Below are positions 17,495 to 29,020 of a stretch of 64,000 nt of DNA, piece by piece. The DNA comes from Acidimicrobiia bacterium (GTDB taxonomy: Bacteria; Actinomycetota; Acidimicrobiia; IMCC26256; JAOSJM01). The stretch spans positions 248,001 through 312,000 of the forward strand of contig JAOSJM010000001.1 of NCBI GenBank assembly GCA_027494165.1. The letters run 5' to 3'. A model generated the notes under the pieces. That model was not told where the DNA came from and made no database searches. It was given only the letters and a program-made list of their open reading frames with translations. Position numbers and translations under genes: made by a program. How positions within the stretch are numbered: position 1 is the first letter of the stretch; every line of letters starts with the position of its first letter.

Positions 17495-19325
17495 TCAGGA
17501 CTCGCGCAGGCCCAGGCGGCGCTCGAGCTCCTCGAGCTCGTCCCAGAGGTCGTCGGGGAACCGGTCGCCGAAGCTCTCGAAGTGCTCCCGGATCCGGGCG
17601 GCCTCGGCGCGCCAGTCCTCGGGGTCGACGGCCAGCGCCGCCTCCAGGTCCTCCATCGGCAGGTCGAGGCCGTCGCGGTCGACGTCGCCGGGCTCGGGCA
17701 CGAAGCCGATCGAGGTGTCGACGGCGTCGGCCACGCCCTCGGCCCGCTGCACGATCCACTTCAGCACCCGGGCGTTGTCGCCGAAGCCGGGCCACAGCCA
17801 CCGGCCGTCGGGGCCCTTGCGGAACCAGTTGACCCCGTAGACGCGCGGCAGCTTCGACTCGTCGGTGTGGCCGGTCATCGTGAGCCAGTGGGTGAAGTAG
17901 TCGGCCATGTGGTAGCCGCAGAAGGGGAGCATGGCGAACGGGTCACGCCGGAGCTTCCCGAGGTCGCCGACGGCCGCGGCGGTCTTCTCCGAGCCCATGG
18001 TCGCCCCGATGAACACGCCGTGGCGCCAGCCACGGGACTCGAAGACGAGGGGGACGGTGTCGGTGCGCCGGCCCCCGAAGAGGACCGCGGAGATCGGGAC
18101 GCCGGCGGGGTCCTCCCACTCCGGGGCGATGGAGGGGCACTGGTGGGCGGGCGCGGTGAAGCGCGAGTTGGGGTGGGCGGCGGGCGCGTCGGAGTCGGGC
18201 GTCCACGACCGGCGCTTCCAGTCGGTGAGGTGGCGGGGGGATCGTCGGTCATGTCCTCCCACCAGACGTCCCCGTCGTCGGTGAGGGCGGTGTTGGTGAA
18301 CACGCAGTTCTCGGTGAGGGTGAGCATGGCGTTGGGGTTGGTGGCCATGTTCGTGCCCGGGGCCACGCCGAAGAAGCCGGCCTCGGGGTTGATGGCGTGG
18401 AGCCGGCCGTCGGCGCCGAACTTCATCCAGGCGATGTCGTCGCCGATGGTCTCGACCCGCCAGCCGGGGAGGCGGGGGACCATCATCGCCATGTTCGTCT
18501 TGCCGCAGGCGGAGGGAACGCCGCCGCGACGTAGTGGACCTTCTTCTGGGGGCTGGTGAGCTTGAGGATGAGCATGTGCTCGGCGAGCCAGCCCTCGTCG
18601 TGGGCGATCACCGAGGCGATGCGCAGCGCGAAGCACTTCTTGCCGAGGAGGGCGTTGCCGCCGTAGCCGGACCCGTAGGACCAGATCTCGCGGGTCTCGG
18701 GGAAGTGGACGATCCACTTGTCGTCGGCGTTGCAGGGCCAGGGCACGTCCTCCTGGCCGGGCTCGAGCGGGGCCCCGACCGAGTGCATGCAGGGCACGAA
18801 GTGGCCGTCGCCGAGCACGTCGAGGGCCTTCTGGCCCATCCGGGTCATGGTCCGCATGCTCACCACGACGTAGGGCGAGTCGGTGAGCTGGACGCCGATG
18901 TAGGACAGGGGCGAGCCGAGCGGCCCCATGCTGAAGGGCACCACGTACATGGTGCGGCCCCGCATGCTCCCGTCGAAGAGCCGCTGGAGGGTCCGGCGCA
19001 TCTCGGCGGGATCGACCCAGTTGTTGGTGGGTCCGGCGTCGTCGGCGTCCTCGGAGCAGATGAAGGTCCGGTCCTCGACCCGGGCGACGTCGCTGGGGTC
19101 GGAGGTGGCCCAGAAGGAGTTGGGACGCTTGGCGTCGTCGAGGGGCACGAAGGTCCCCGCCTCGACGAGCTCCTTGCAGAGGCGGTCGTACTCGTCCTGG
19201 GAGCCGTCGCACCAGACGACGCGCTCGGGGCGGCACAGGGCGGCCATCTCCTCGACCCACCGGACGAGTCGCTCGTTCCGGGTGGGATGGTCGTGGTGAT
19301 GACGGTGGCCCGCCTCGCTGCCCAT
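17495..19325 (-). CDS. pckG: Phosphoenolpyruvate carboxykinase (GTP), two frameshifts
   Basis: The enzyme converts oxaloacetate and GTP to PEP in gluconeogenesis. The first frame has [20 protein letters not shown] and GPTNNWVDP, the second the GTP-binding loop [12 protein letters not shown] and [17 protein letters not shown], and the third [31 protein letters not shown] and [20 protein letters not shown]. Joins near 18515 and 18245 each fit one missing base. The joined protein has about 610 residues, the family length. The ATG at 19325 has an AGAAGGGGG ribosome site; the His-rich stretch [12 protein letters not shown] near the N-terminus is unusual. Co-located shifts in an otherwise perfect enzyme suggest sequence error. 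Confidence 0.9.
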
Positions 19326-19673
19326 GACGACCCCCTTCTGCCGGTGCCGGCCGCGGTTGCGTAGAAGGACCAGCATGCCCCACGAGATCATCGCCGGGAC
19401 CGTCGCCCCGCGACGAATCGCAGGTCGCGGCGCGTCCGCGGCCCCGCGAACCCCCGGGGCGACACCGTCGGCGGGCCCTCGGTTCCCCCTCCCCACCGGG
19501 ACCCGGCGCGACCGGGATCCTCGACCGGTCGTCCCACGTGGTGCGCGCCTTTCCGGTTCTTGACACCCCCCTCCTGACTGCATGCTGACGTCGCCTCGGG
19601 TGCGTCGGGCGGCGCCGGGAGGCCGGCGCTCGCTCGCGGGTGCCGGGTCCGCTCGACGTGCAGGTAGGTGGCG
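19326..19673. other. Divergent intergenic region between pckG and rhs
   Basis: No gene is seen. A TTGACA hexamer at 19560-19565 faces rhs, but the sequence 17 nt downstream (TGCTGA) is a poor -10, so the promoter assignment is weak. Confidence 0.3.
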
Positions 19674-22600
19674 ATGTCCGGTCGGTCGGGGTCGTGGGTC
19701 TCGCGCCGCGCGTGGGTGGCGCTGGCGCTGGTGGTGGGGCTGTTGCCGGTGGGAGCGGCCCCGGCGGGGGCGTCGGAGCCCTCGGGTGCCCCGGTGGGGT
19801 CGCGTGAGGAGCCTCCCGAGGTCCGCCGGGCGGTGGACCTGGCCCCGCTGCCCTCCGAGGGCCTCCGGCGCGGCGCCTGGACGTGGCCGAGGGGGACTTC
19901 GGCGACCCGCCGCCCCTGGATGGCGACGTCGCGAGGCACAACCGTGAGCTGGCCGAGAAGCGCCCGCCCTTCGACCCCTCCGAGGCGGAGCTGGTGGGCC
20001 GGGACGAGAAGACCGACACGTACCGCAACGAGGACGGGTCCTTCACCACCCTGGTGCACGCGGCGCCGGTGAACTGGCAGGACGCCTCGGGGGAGTGGCA
20101 GCCGATCGACGTCAGGTTGGCGGCCGACGACCGGGGTGACCTGGCGCCGAGGTCGTCGCCGCTCGCGGTGCGCCTCGCCGGCGAGGCCTCCGGCACGGAT
20201 CTGGGGACGATCAGCGGCGAGGGCTGGTCGCTGAGCTTCGGTCTGGAGGGCGCGGCGGGGAAGGCGGCGCAGGCGGCGAAGGACACGGCCCGCTACCCGG
20301 AGGTGCTCGAGGGGGTGGACCTCGAGTACCGGGTGGGGGCGGACCACCTGAAGGAGGTGCTGGTCCTGTCGGGACCCCCGGAGCCCGGTGAGGACGTGCG
20401 GTTCGTGTTCCCGCTGCGCCTGGAGGGCCTGTGGGCGCGGACCGAAGCGGACGGTTCGATCGTGTTCGCCGACGCCGGGGGCGAGGCTGTGCTCTCGGTG
20501 CCCCAGGGGGTCATGTGGGAGCACCGCAGCGACGAGGAGCTGGCCGCGGCGCCGTCGCCCGAGGGCAGCGCGCCGGTGAAGGTGGCCCTGGCCGAGACGC
20601 CCGCAGGCCCGGTGCTGGTGGTGGACCCCGACGAGGGATGGCTGGCGGCGCCGGAGCGGCACTACCCGGTGCGGGTCGACCCGACGTTCTGGGCCGGCCG
20701 GGCCTCGGGGCACTGGGACGCGTTCGTGTGGAGCCTGTTCCCGGACACCAACTACAACGGCCAGGCCCAGATCGACGGGAACGCCTACGTCGACAAGATC
20801 GGCGAGACGATCTACGGCACCTTGGCCAGCTACGTGAAGTACGACCTGTCGGCGATGGCCGGCAAGAACATCCTCGACGCCGACTGGTACGGGTTCTTCT
20901 ACTCGTCGTCTGCGTTCCCGAACTGGTTCGCGATCTACCCGGTGGCCGGCGGATGGTCGGATTCGACGGTCACTTGGAACACCAGGCCCGACGTCGTTCC
21001 GGAGATCGTGTTCGGGGAGACGACCGCGGCCGACCAGTGGGTGAGCCGGGACATCACGACCTGGGCGCAGAGCTGGGTCGCGGGAAGCTGGGCCAACCAT
21101 GGCGTGGCGCTGGCTGCTCCGTACTACTTCCGGATGGCCGCGGCCGAGGCGGCGGGGATCGTCGACCCGGTGAAGTGCGGCGTCATCTTCCAGACGTGCG
21201 ACTCGTTCATCTCGGTGACCTACAACACCCCGCCGCCGGCATCGGCGCCGACGGGGCCGGCGAACGGCTCGATCCAGCCGAGTGCCCGTCCGACGTTGAC
21301 CTCGGGTGCGGTGACCGACGGGGACGGCGACCCGGTGAAGTACTGGTATCGGGTGGCGACGTCTGATGACGCGGTCACGGGCCAGACGATCAACTCGGGG
21401 TGGTTGGACAGCCCGTCGTGGCAGATCCCGGAGGGGAGCCTCCGTGACGGCGTGACCTACTGGTGGCGGGTCTACACCTGGGATGGCGTCAGCGTGACCG
21501 ATCAGGCCGTCGCACCGTGGAAGTTCCGGGTGAACCTGCGGTTGGGGGCCCAGGCGGTGAGCCCGATGGATCCGATGGGCCCGGTGCAGGTGAACCTGGG
21601 CAACGGGAACCTGGTGACGGGCACCGGCTCACCGGCCTTCGCGTCGGTGGGCGGACCGTTGGGGCTCTCCTACAGCTACAACTCGCAGGCCGAGCAGGCC
21701 TTCGGGCTGGTCGGTAGCTACTACTGGGACGGCATGACCGAGCCCCAAGTGGTGAAGACCGAATCGGAGATGTCGTTCAACTGGGGTTCGGACCCGCCGG
21801 ACCCGGCGATCACCGCCGACTACTTCACGGTGCGCTGGAGGGGATTCGTCACCGTTCCCTACAAGGCGAGCAACTGGTACTTCGGCGCGGTCCACGACGA
21901 CTCCGTGACCATCAAGGTGGACGGCCAGACGGTGCTCGACGCGACGGGGGTCTCGACGACCGCACAATACGGATTGCCGTCGAACCTGAACGCGAACCAG
22001 ACGGTCCCCATCGAGATCGACTTCCACGAGGTCACTGGGAATGCCTTCTTCCAGCTCTATGTGATGGGCCCGGTATCCGAACAGGAAGTGCCGCCGAACT
22101 GGCTGTCGTATACGACCCAGCTCCTGCCTCAGGGCTGGCAGCTCTCGGGCGGCCCGGCTGCCGCGCTGCGCTACAACACGGTGCTGTACGCCACCAACGG
22201 GGTGGTGCTCTTCGAGCCGAGCGGTGTCGCGCACCCGTACCTGGCGGATGATCCCGAGTGGATCGAGCACCCGAATGCCACCCCCGGCTACCGGTCGCTG
22301 GACGGCGACGGGTCGGTGATCGTCCGCCGCGGCTTCTTCCTGGACGTCTTCACCTCTGCGGGGGTGCAGTACACCTTCGACGTGTGGGGCAAGCTCTCCG
22401 AGATCCACTCGACCCTGAACGACCTGAACCCGGCCGCGGCGCAGTTCGGTTGGGACACGGCTGAAGGGACCCACCGGCTCGAATGGATCAGGGACCCGGT
22501 CTCGCAGCGCCAGATCGAGTTGCGGTACTCCGCCGACCCCTACCAGATCCCGCCGCCACCGCCGTGTCCGACCGCAGACGGGTTCGTGCCTGCACCGGCC

Positions 22601-25246
22601 GGGATGCTGTGCCAGGTCACGTACTGGGACGGGACGGTCACCAAGCTGTTCTACAACGGGGACGGACAGCTCGCCCGGATCGAGGACCCGGGCGGTGAGG
22701 TGACCGACTTCGGGTACGCGAACGGGCGCCTGTCGCGCATCCGGGATCCGCTGGCCGCGGACGTGGTCGCGGCCGGGTTGCGGGCTAACGACGACACGAC
22801 CCGCACGGTGATCGCCTACGACGCGAGCGGGCGGGTCAGCTCGGTGACCGCTCCGGCACCGACCGCGGGGGCGTCCCGCCCGGGGCACACCTACGAGTAC
22901 ACGACGGCCTGGACCGAGACCCGAGTGCACGTGGCGGGGCTGAGTGAACCCAACGGCTACGCGCGGCGGGTCACGCTCGACGGTGCGGGCCGGATCTCGA
23001 CCGACACCGACGCGACGGGGCGCACCACGGCCTACGAGTGGGATCCTTCGGAGGATCGCGTCCTCTCCGTTGCGGACGCGGCCGGTCTGAAGACCACCAC
23101 GATCTACGACGCCCAGGACCGCCCGACCGACACGTACGGGCCGGTCCCGGCATCGTGGTTCGGTTCGGACCGTAGGCCCCTGAGCCAGCACGCGGCCCAG
23201 ACGCCGCACTCCACGACCGCCTACGACCAGGACATCACCGGTCTGGCCGGCGCCTACTGGGACAACGAAGACCAGAGCGGTCCGATCGAGCTGCACACCT
23301 GGACGCGAGGCGATGGCGTCAACTACTACAACGAGTGGTCCGGCTCCCCCGGTACGAACATCGGCACCGACCACTGGAGCGCCACGTTCACCGGTGAGCT
23401 GTTCCTACCCGCCACCGGCACCTACACGCTGCGTCTGTGGTCCGACGACGGTTCCCGGCTCTACCTCGACGACGCGCTCGTGACGGGCGAGTCGAGCTGG
23501 ACCGACGGACCGGGCTTCCGTGACGTCACGGTCCAGAACCCCAACGGGCCCGCCTGGCACCGGATCCGCATCGACCTGCGGGAGGCGACGGGCACCGCCT
23601 CGGTGGGCCTCAAGTGGGTTCCGCCCGGCGGCGCCGAGGGCTGGGTCCCGACCGCGAACCTCACACCCCGGTACGACCTCGTGACCAGCACCACCGACGC
23701 CGACGGCCGGCGGGTCGACACCGAGTACGCCCAACCGCACCTGGGTCTGGCGACCGCGGTCGCGGTGGACCCGGCAGGGTTGAACCTGCGCACCACGGCG
23801 ACCTACGAGTCGACGTACTACCGCCGGGCCTCCAAGACGCTGCCTCGGGGCGCGGCCACCACGATCACCGACACCTACTACGGGGACACCGAGACCCGGG
23901 CCCGCCCGGCCGACTGCGGCGGCGGTTCGGCCGTCAGCCAGGCCGGCTTGTCGAAGCTGGCGACCGACGCGGATCCGGACGGGGCGGGCGCCCAGCAGCC
24001 GGTCCAGCGCGAGCGGATCTACGACGCGGCGGGCCGGGTGGTCGCGGAACGGGTGGTCGGCGATGTCCGCTGGTCGTGCATCTCCTACGACGCCCGCGGC
24101 CGGGTGGCCTCGAGCACGGACGTGGCCGGGCGGACCACGACCAACGACTACTCGACCGCCGGGGTGGTCGTGACCGGCTTCGAGGATTCGGCCGGTGGTG
24201 CGCGCACGACGCGCACCGAGGTGGACCTGCTGGGTCGCACGATCCGTTACGTCGACGAGCAGGGAGCCGCGACCCGCTACGTGTACGACCAGCCGGGCCG
24301 GCAGGTCGCGAGCTACCGGACCCTGCCCGGGGGTGGCGAGGCCCAGTTGACCGCGACGGTCTACGACGCCGCGGGACGGGTGACGTCGTCGACCGAGTAC
24401 GCCTCGGGTACCGGGCGCACCACGACCTACGGCTACGACGCCGCGGGGCGGCTCGAGACGACGACCCGTCCCAACGGGGTGACGACCACCAACACCTACG
24501 AGTCGGAGCACGGCCGCCTGGCGGTGATCTCGCACGAGAAGGACTCGGTGGAGCTGTCACCGTGGTCCTACGGGTACAGCCTGGGCGGGAAGGTGGTCGC
24601 CGAGGCGACCGCGGGCCGAACCCGGGCCTTCACCTACGACGGCGCGGGCAGGCTGGTCCGCACCGACGAGAACGGTTCACCCGTGCGCGACTACGCCTAC
24701 GATGCGAACACGAACCGGTGCGCGAACGCCTCTTCGTGTGCGACCCCGACGTACAGCTACGACAACGCGGATCGGCTCACCGCATCCCCCTACGGGTCGG
24801 GGTACGTCTATGACGCCCATGGGAACCTGACCGGGTACGACACCGCGGGTGGGGGGAGTGTGAGTATCGCCTATGACGGCAACGACCACGCCACCACGAT
24901 CACCGAGCAGGTGCCGAGCGAGCCGGTCACGGTCACCGCGGTGGATTTCGCGGGGGCGGGTTCGGATTTCTTGTCGACGCCGGATGGTGCGGGGATCTCG
25001 GTGACGGGGGATCTGGATGTGCGGGCGAGGGTGGGGTTGGATGATTGGACGCCGTCGGAGTGGCAGTACTTGGCGGCGAAGACGGGGACGTGGTGGCCGG
25101 GGTCGGTGTCGTATGCGTTCTCGGTGACGAGCTCGGGGAAGTTGATGTTGGAGTGGTCGCCGGACGGGTCGGTGGGGTACTGGCCGGAGTCGACGGTGGC
25201 GGGGGGGGCGGTTGATGGTGGCGCTTCGGATCTGAGCGGGGTCTGA
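19674..25246 (+). CDS. Rhs/WapA-like polymorphic toxin, 5' part before IS insertion
   Basis: The gene starts at an ATG with an AGGTAGG ribosome site and encodes a signal peptide ([20 protein letters not shown]). One missing base near 19880 shifts the frame, after which it is open for 1,780 codons. Domains in order: a DNRLRE-type domain ([20 protein letters not shown]), an Fn3-like domain, a PA14-like domain ([10 protein letters not shown]), Rhs repeats with YDASGRV and YDAAGRV motifs, a second PA14-like domain ([34 protein letters not shown]), more Rhs repeats and the first LamG-like module. It is interrupted at 25219 by an ISL3-type element; the last residues to 25246 are IS-encoded. Removing the IS and one target copy restores the frame into 26655. 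It is probably a secreted, wall-associated toxin carrier. Confidence 0.85.
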
Positions 25247-26646
25247 TCGTGTAGCGGGTCCGCGGGCGTTGTGCAGGGGCTCAACAGAATCGGTGGTTGC
25301 TGAAGCCGTCGATCCTGGAGAGCCCCTGTGGAGGTCAACGCTACGCGCATCTGCGAGCTGCTGGTCGGCTTGCACGATGTGACGGTGCTCGGCGTCGAGG
25401 ACGTACCCGACCGGCCGGTCCGGGTGCACGTGGAGTCCCGCCTCGATCAGGGCTGGTGCCGAGCCTGCGGATGCCGGGCCCGGGTCAAGGACCGCGACCC
25501 GGTCCAGCTCGTCGATCTTCCGTGCTTCGGCCGGCGGGTAGAGCTGGTGTGGCGCAAGGTGCGGTGGTGCTGTGTCGAGCCGGCGTGCGAGGCGGGGTCG
25601 TGGACGATCATCGATGATCGGATCGCGCCATCCCGAGCGGTGTTGACGGACCGGGCGGCACGCTGGGCGACCCGCCAGGTCGGTCTGCGAGGCCGCACAG
25701 TGCGTGAAGTCGCCGACGAGCTCGGCTGCGACTGGCACACCGTCAATGATGCCGTCGTCGCCTACGGAGAAGCGCTGCTCGACGCGGACGAGGAGCGGGT
25801 CGGGCCGGTCGACGCGCTCGGGCTCGACGAGACGCTGTTCTGTCGCCGAGGCCCACGCCACCTCAAGGAGTGGTGCACCTCGATCGTCGACGTCGGCGGC
25901 CCGGATCGGCCCGCGAAGCTGATCGACATCGTCGCTGGTCGCAGCGCCGCCGGAGCGTGCGAGTGGCTCGACGACCAGCCCCAGGTGTGGCGGGGACAGA
26001 TCCGTTACGGCGTGTTGGACCTCTCGGGCCCGTATCGTAAGGTGTTCGACGACGCGCTCGACCACGTGACCCAGATCGCGGACCCGTTCCATGTGATCAA
26101 GCATGCGAACGCGAAGCTCGACGAGTGCCGCCGCCGCGTCCAGAACGAGACGCTCGGCCACCGGGGCCGCAAGGACGACCCGCTCTATCGGGCGCCGTCT
26201 GCTGACCAAGGCCCACGAACGGCTCGACGAGAGCGGCGACGCCAAGCTGGCGGGTCTGCTCGAAGCCGGCGATCCTCGAGGCGAGGTGCGCATGGCGTGG
26301 CACGCCAAGGAAGTGATCCGTTCCATCTACGACCTCGACGATCCCGACCTCGCCCGCACCTTCGTCGACGAGCTCGCCGACGATCTGCAAGACGACAGCT
26401 GCCCACCCGAAGTGCACTCGCTCGGCCGGACCCTCCGCCGCTGGCTCGACCACATCGTCGCCTGGCACGAGGCCCGCGCGACCAACGGCCCCACCGAAGC
26501 GATGAACAACCTCATCAAGCGGATCAAGCGCATCGGCTTCGGCTTCCGTCGGCTGCGCCACTACCGAGTCCGCGCCCTGCTCTACGCCGGCAGACCCAAC
26601 TGGGACCTACTCGCCACCATCACGCCCCGCTGAAATCCGATGAGCC
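25220..26646 (+). mobile_element. ISL3-type insertion sequence, copy 1
   Basis: A 1,427-bp element with 22-bp imperfect terminal inverted repeats (starting GGCGCTTCGGATCTGAGC; 18 of 22 match). It is flanked by the exact 8-bp target duplication TTGATGGT at 25212-25219 and 26647-26654. The insertion lies inside the first LamG-like module of rhs. It differs from the 1,429-bp copy at 30282 by loss of two bases in a GCGCGC run. Confidence 0.92.
25328..26633 (+). pseudogene. ISL3-type transposase, broken by 2-nt deletion
   Basis: The first 290 codons match the intact copy at 30390: the zinc-finger region (CRACGCRARVKDRDPVQL, CCVEPACEAGSW), the catalytic Asp in GLDETLFCRRGPRHLKEW and the second Asp in GVLDLSGPYRKVFDD. 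A two-base deletion in a GCGCGC run near 26191 then throws the reading out of frame. The last third, with the catalytic Glu in NGPTEAMNNLIKRI, continues in another frame. The element is therefore predicted to depend on the other copy for mobility. Confidence 0.88.
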
Positions 26647-28664
26647 TTGATGGTGAGGTGTTGTGGGTCCGGGTGACCTTGGATGTGGATGACGGTTCGG
26701 GGCACTCGGCGACGAGGTTCTTCACCTCGAGCGATGGTGTGTCGTGGGCGGAGTTGGGTAGTGCGGTGTTGGGGGCGGTGGCGTCGGGGATCCGGGACGG
26801 CGGTGAGGATCTGTTGGTGGGGAAGTGGCCTTCGAGTGGTGAGGGTCTGGCGGGGGACTTCTACGGGTTGGAGATCCGTGACGGGATCGATGGGACGGTG
26901 GTGGCGGACTTCGACGCGTCGGGGTTGGATCCTGAGGATCCGTCTCCTTACACCGATGCGACGGGGACGATCTGGACGTTCCATGGGAGCGGCTGGCGTC
27001 TGGTGACGGAGGGAGGGGCGGAGGAGGAGGTCATCGACGTCGATTTCCCGGGGGCGGGTTCGGATTTCTTGTCGACGCCGGATGGTGCGGGGATCTCGGT
27101 GACGGGGGATCTGGATGTGCGGGCGAGGGTGGGGTTGGATGATTGGACGCCGTCGGAGTGGCAGTACTTGGCGGCGAAGACGGGGACGTGGTGGCCGGGG
27201 TCGGTGTCGTATGCGTTCTCGGTGACGAGCTCGGGGAAGTTGATGTTGGAGTGGTCGCCGGACGGGTCGGTGGGGTACTGGCCGGAGTCGACGGTGGCGG
27301 TGGGGGCGGTTGATGGTGAGGTGTTGTGGGTCCGGGTGACCTTGGATGTGGATGACGGTTCGGGGCACTCGGCGACGAGGTTCTTCACCTCGAGCGATGG
27401 TGTGTCGTGGGCGGAGTTGGGTAGTGCGGTGTTGGGGGCGGTGGCGTCGGGGATCCGGGACGGCGGTGAGGATCTGTTGGTGGGGAAGTGGCCTTCGAGT
27501 GGTGAGGGTCTGGCGGGGGACTTCTACGGGTTGGAGATCCGTGACGGGATCGATGGGACGGTGGTGGCGGACTTCGACGCGTCGGGGTTGGATCCTGAGG
27601 ATCCGTCTCCTTACACCGATGCGACGGGGACGGTCTGGACGTTCCATGGGAGCGGCTGGAGTCTGGACACCCAGGTGGTTGCGGGGAGTGGGGGTTCTCG
27701 TAGCATCGAGGTGTTGGCCCCTTCGGGGCGGGTGTTGCGCCGGACGGTCACCGATCTGGCGTCGGGGTTGATCACCGAGGATGTGGTGTTCGGGTATGGC
27801 GGTCCTGGTGATTCTCCGGCGTGGTCACGGCCGGCGGGGGGTGGGGCGGTGACGAGCTATGTCGGCGGGCCCGGCGGGCTGTTGGTGATCGACACCGCGG
27901 GTGTGGGGTCCTGGCCGCTGGCGAACGCGCACGGCGACATCGTCGGCGTCACCGACGCGGCGGGGAGCTTCACGCCCAGCCCGGCCGTCGACGAGTGGGG
28001 GGTCGGTGAGGTGAGCGCCGGCCGGCTCGGCTGGTTGGGCGCACACGAGCGTTTCACCGCCCATCCCGGTACGGGGCTCATGCGGATGGGGGTGCGTCTC
28101 TACGACCCCCACCTCGGCCGGTTCGTGCAGCAGGATCCGGTCGAAGGTGGAGGCGCCAACGACTACACCTACGTCGCAGGCGATCCGGTCAACGCGATGG
28201 ACCTCTACGGTCTATGTAACAGTGCAGAGGCGTGGTGCGTCATCGGAATCCTGGTGGGTGTCGAGTCGCTTCCAACGATCAGAATCAATGGCCAGACCTT
28301 TGGCCAGTTCGTAGGCAGTCGCGGAAGTGGCCGCGTCATCAATGCGAACACCAAGGCGGGCTTTCGACGAATGAAGTCGAGTGGCGCGTGTAGCGCTCCG
28401 CGCGCCTCAGCCTTCTTCTTTGATTTCAATAATGCTTGCAAGACGCACGACCTAGGCTATGACCTCATGAGGTTCTTTGGATCGAGCGGGTCACTTGGGT
28501 CGACCCGGGCGTTCGTAGACCTACTGTTCTACGTGGATATGCGAGCCGATTGTGGCGGTCGTGGCTGGTTCGGTGCCTACGAGCGCCCGTGCAGGGGCGT
28601 CGCGGACATCTACTTCTTTGCCGTTGTCGCGAACAGCGTGAAACAGAGGTTTAGAGTCCCGTGA
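26640..28664 (+). CDS. Rhs/WapA-like protein, 3' part: Rhs core and PLA2 toxin tip
   Basis: This is the continuation of rhs after the IS; true rhs sequence resumes at 26655. It completes LamG-like copy 1, then copy 2, and reaches the Rhs core hallmark with GLMRMGVRLYDPHLGRFVQQ, NDYTYVAGDPVNAMDLYGL. Everything after that is the variable tip of about 150 residues. It contains FFFDFNNACKTHDLGYDLM, the Cys-x-x-His-Asp-x-x-Tyr catalytic signature of prokaryotic phospholipase A2 (His-Asp dyad). The tip should hydrolyse membrane phospholipids of target cells. Its stop overlaps the start of a small membrane protein gene (GTGA), the predicted immunity gene. Base composition of the tip is clearly less GC-rich than its surroundings. 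Confidence 0.85.
   Translation: MSLDGEVLWVRVTLDVDDGSGHSATRFFTSSDGVSWAELGSAVLGAVASGIRDGGEDLLVGKWPSSGEGLAGDFYGLEIRDGIDGTVVADFDASGLDPEDPSPYTDATGTIWTFHGSGWRLVTEGGAEEEVIDVDFPGAGSDFLSTPDGAGISVTGDLDVRARVGLDDWTPSEWQYLAAKTGTWWPGSVSYAFSVTSSGKLMLEWSPDGSVGYWPESTVAVGAVDGEVLWVRVTLDVDDGSGHSATRFFTSSDGVSWAELGSAVLGAVASGIRDGGEDLLVGKWPSSGEGLAGDFYGLEIRDGIDGTVVADFDASGLDPEDPSPYTDATGTVWTFHGSGWSLDTQVVAGSGGSRSIEVLAPSGRVLRRTVTDLASGLITEDVVFGYGGPGDSPAWSRPAGGGAVTSYVGGPGGLLVIDTAGVGSWPLANAHGDIVGVTDAAGSFTPSPAVDEWGVGEVSAGRLGWLGAHERFTAHPGTGLMRMGVRLYDPHLGRFVQQDPVEGGGANDYTYVAGDPVNAMDLYGLCNSAEAWCVIGILVGVESLPTIRINGQTFGQFVGSRGSGRVINANTKAGFRRMKSSGACSAPRASAFFFDFNNACKTHDLGYDLMRFFGSSGSLGSTRAFVDLLFYVDMRADCGGRGWFGAYERPCRGVADIYFFAVVANSVKQRFRVP
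27052..27661 (+). repeat. LamG-like module, copy 2
   Basis: A direct 610-bp near-identical duplicate of the split copy 1. The near identity implies a recent duplication or gene conversion. The encoded module (about 200 residues) resembles a LamG/concanavalin-type jelly roll. Confidence 0.75.
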
Positions 28665-28936
28665 AGAGCCTAAGCAATGTCCGCCGCGCCGAAGTCGTGA
28701 TCCCGCTACTCTGGCTGGCAGCAACGGCGGGTGCGCTCCTGGTGACGCTGTCTTCGCTCGCCCAGGACGATTTCGACGGCCTCAACAATATTTTCCAGCT
28801 TCCGCTCGCTTTTCCCTGGGTGCTGCTGCCAATAGGGACCTCCAATCACCACCTGAACGCTTGGATAGACGCCGGGCTGGGAGTTGTCAATGCGGTCTTG
28901 CTTCACTTCTGGCTGCGGCGACGCCGAATCGAATAG
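28661..28936 (+). CDS. Candidate membrane immunity protein for the PLA2 tip
   Basis: A 91-residue protein with two or three hydrophobic segments (VVIPLLWLAATAGALLVTL, FPWVLLPIG, GLGVVNAVLLHFWL) and a basic C-terminus. Its GTG overlaps the rhs stop by 4 nt, the expected place for a cognate immunity gene. A membrane location fits protection against a phospholipase. No family is recognised. A truncated second copy follows the second PLA2 tip at 33276, and the pairing of toxin and this gene in both places supports the assignment. Confidence 0.65.
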   Translation: MKSLSNVRRAEVVIPLLWLAATAGALLVTLSSLAQDDFDGLNNIFQLPLAFPWVLLPIGTSNHHLNAWIDAGLGVVNAVLLHFWLRRRRIE

Positions 28937-29020
28937 ATGTGGCCGCGGGAGAAGGGAGCCGGGGCTCGACGGAGTCCGTGGTCGGGAGACCGCCTGACCC
29001 CAGTAGGCCGCGTTCGACCC

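Larger units (their letters stand above)
24953..26997 (+). repeat. LamG-like module, copy 1 (split by IS)
   Basis: After removal of the IS and one target duplication this is about 610 bp, almost identical to copy 2 at 27052-27661. Visible differences include GGGGGGGG versus GGTGGGGG near the insertion site and ATC versus GTC near the 3' end. The encoded module begins [20 protein letters not shown]. Confidence 0.7.

Noticed and set aside
21629-23374. Long minus-strand open frames opposite the rhs gene
   Set aside because: Shadow frames of a confirmed Rhs coding region with no domain signal.
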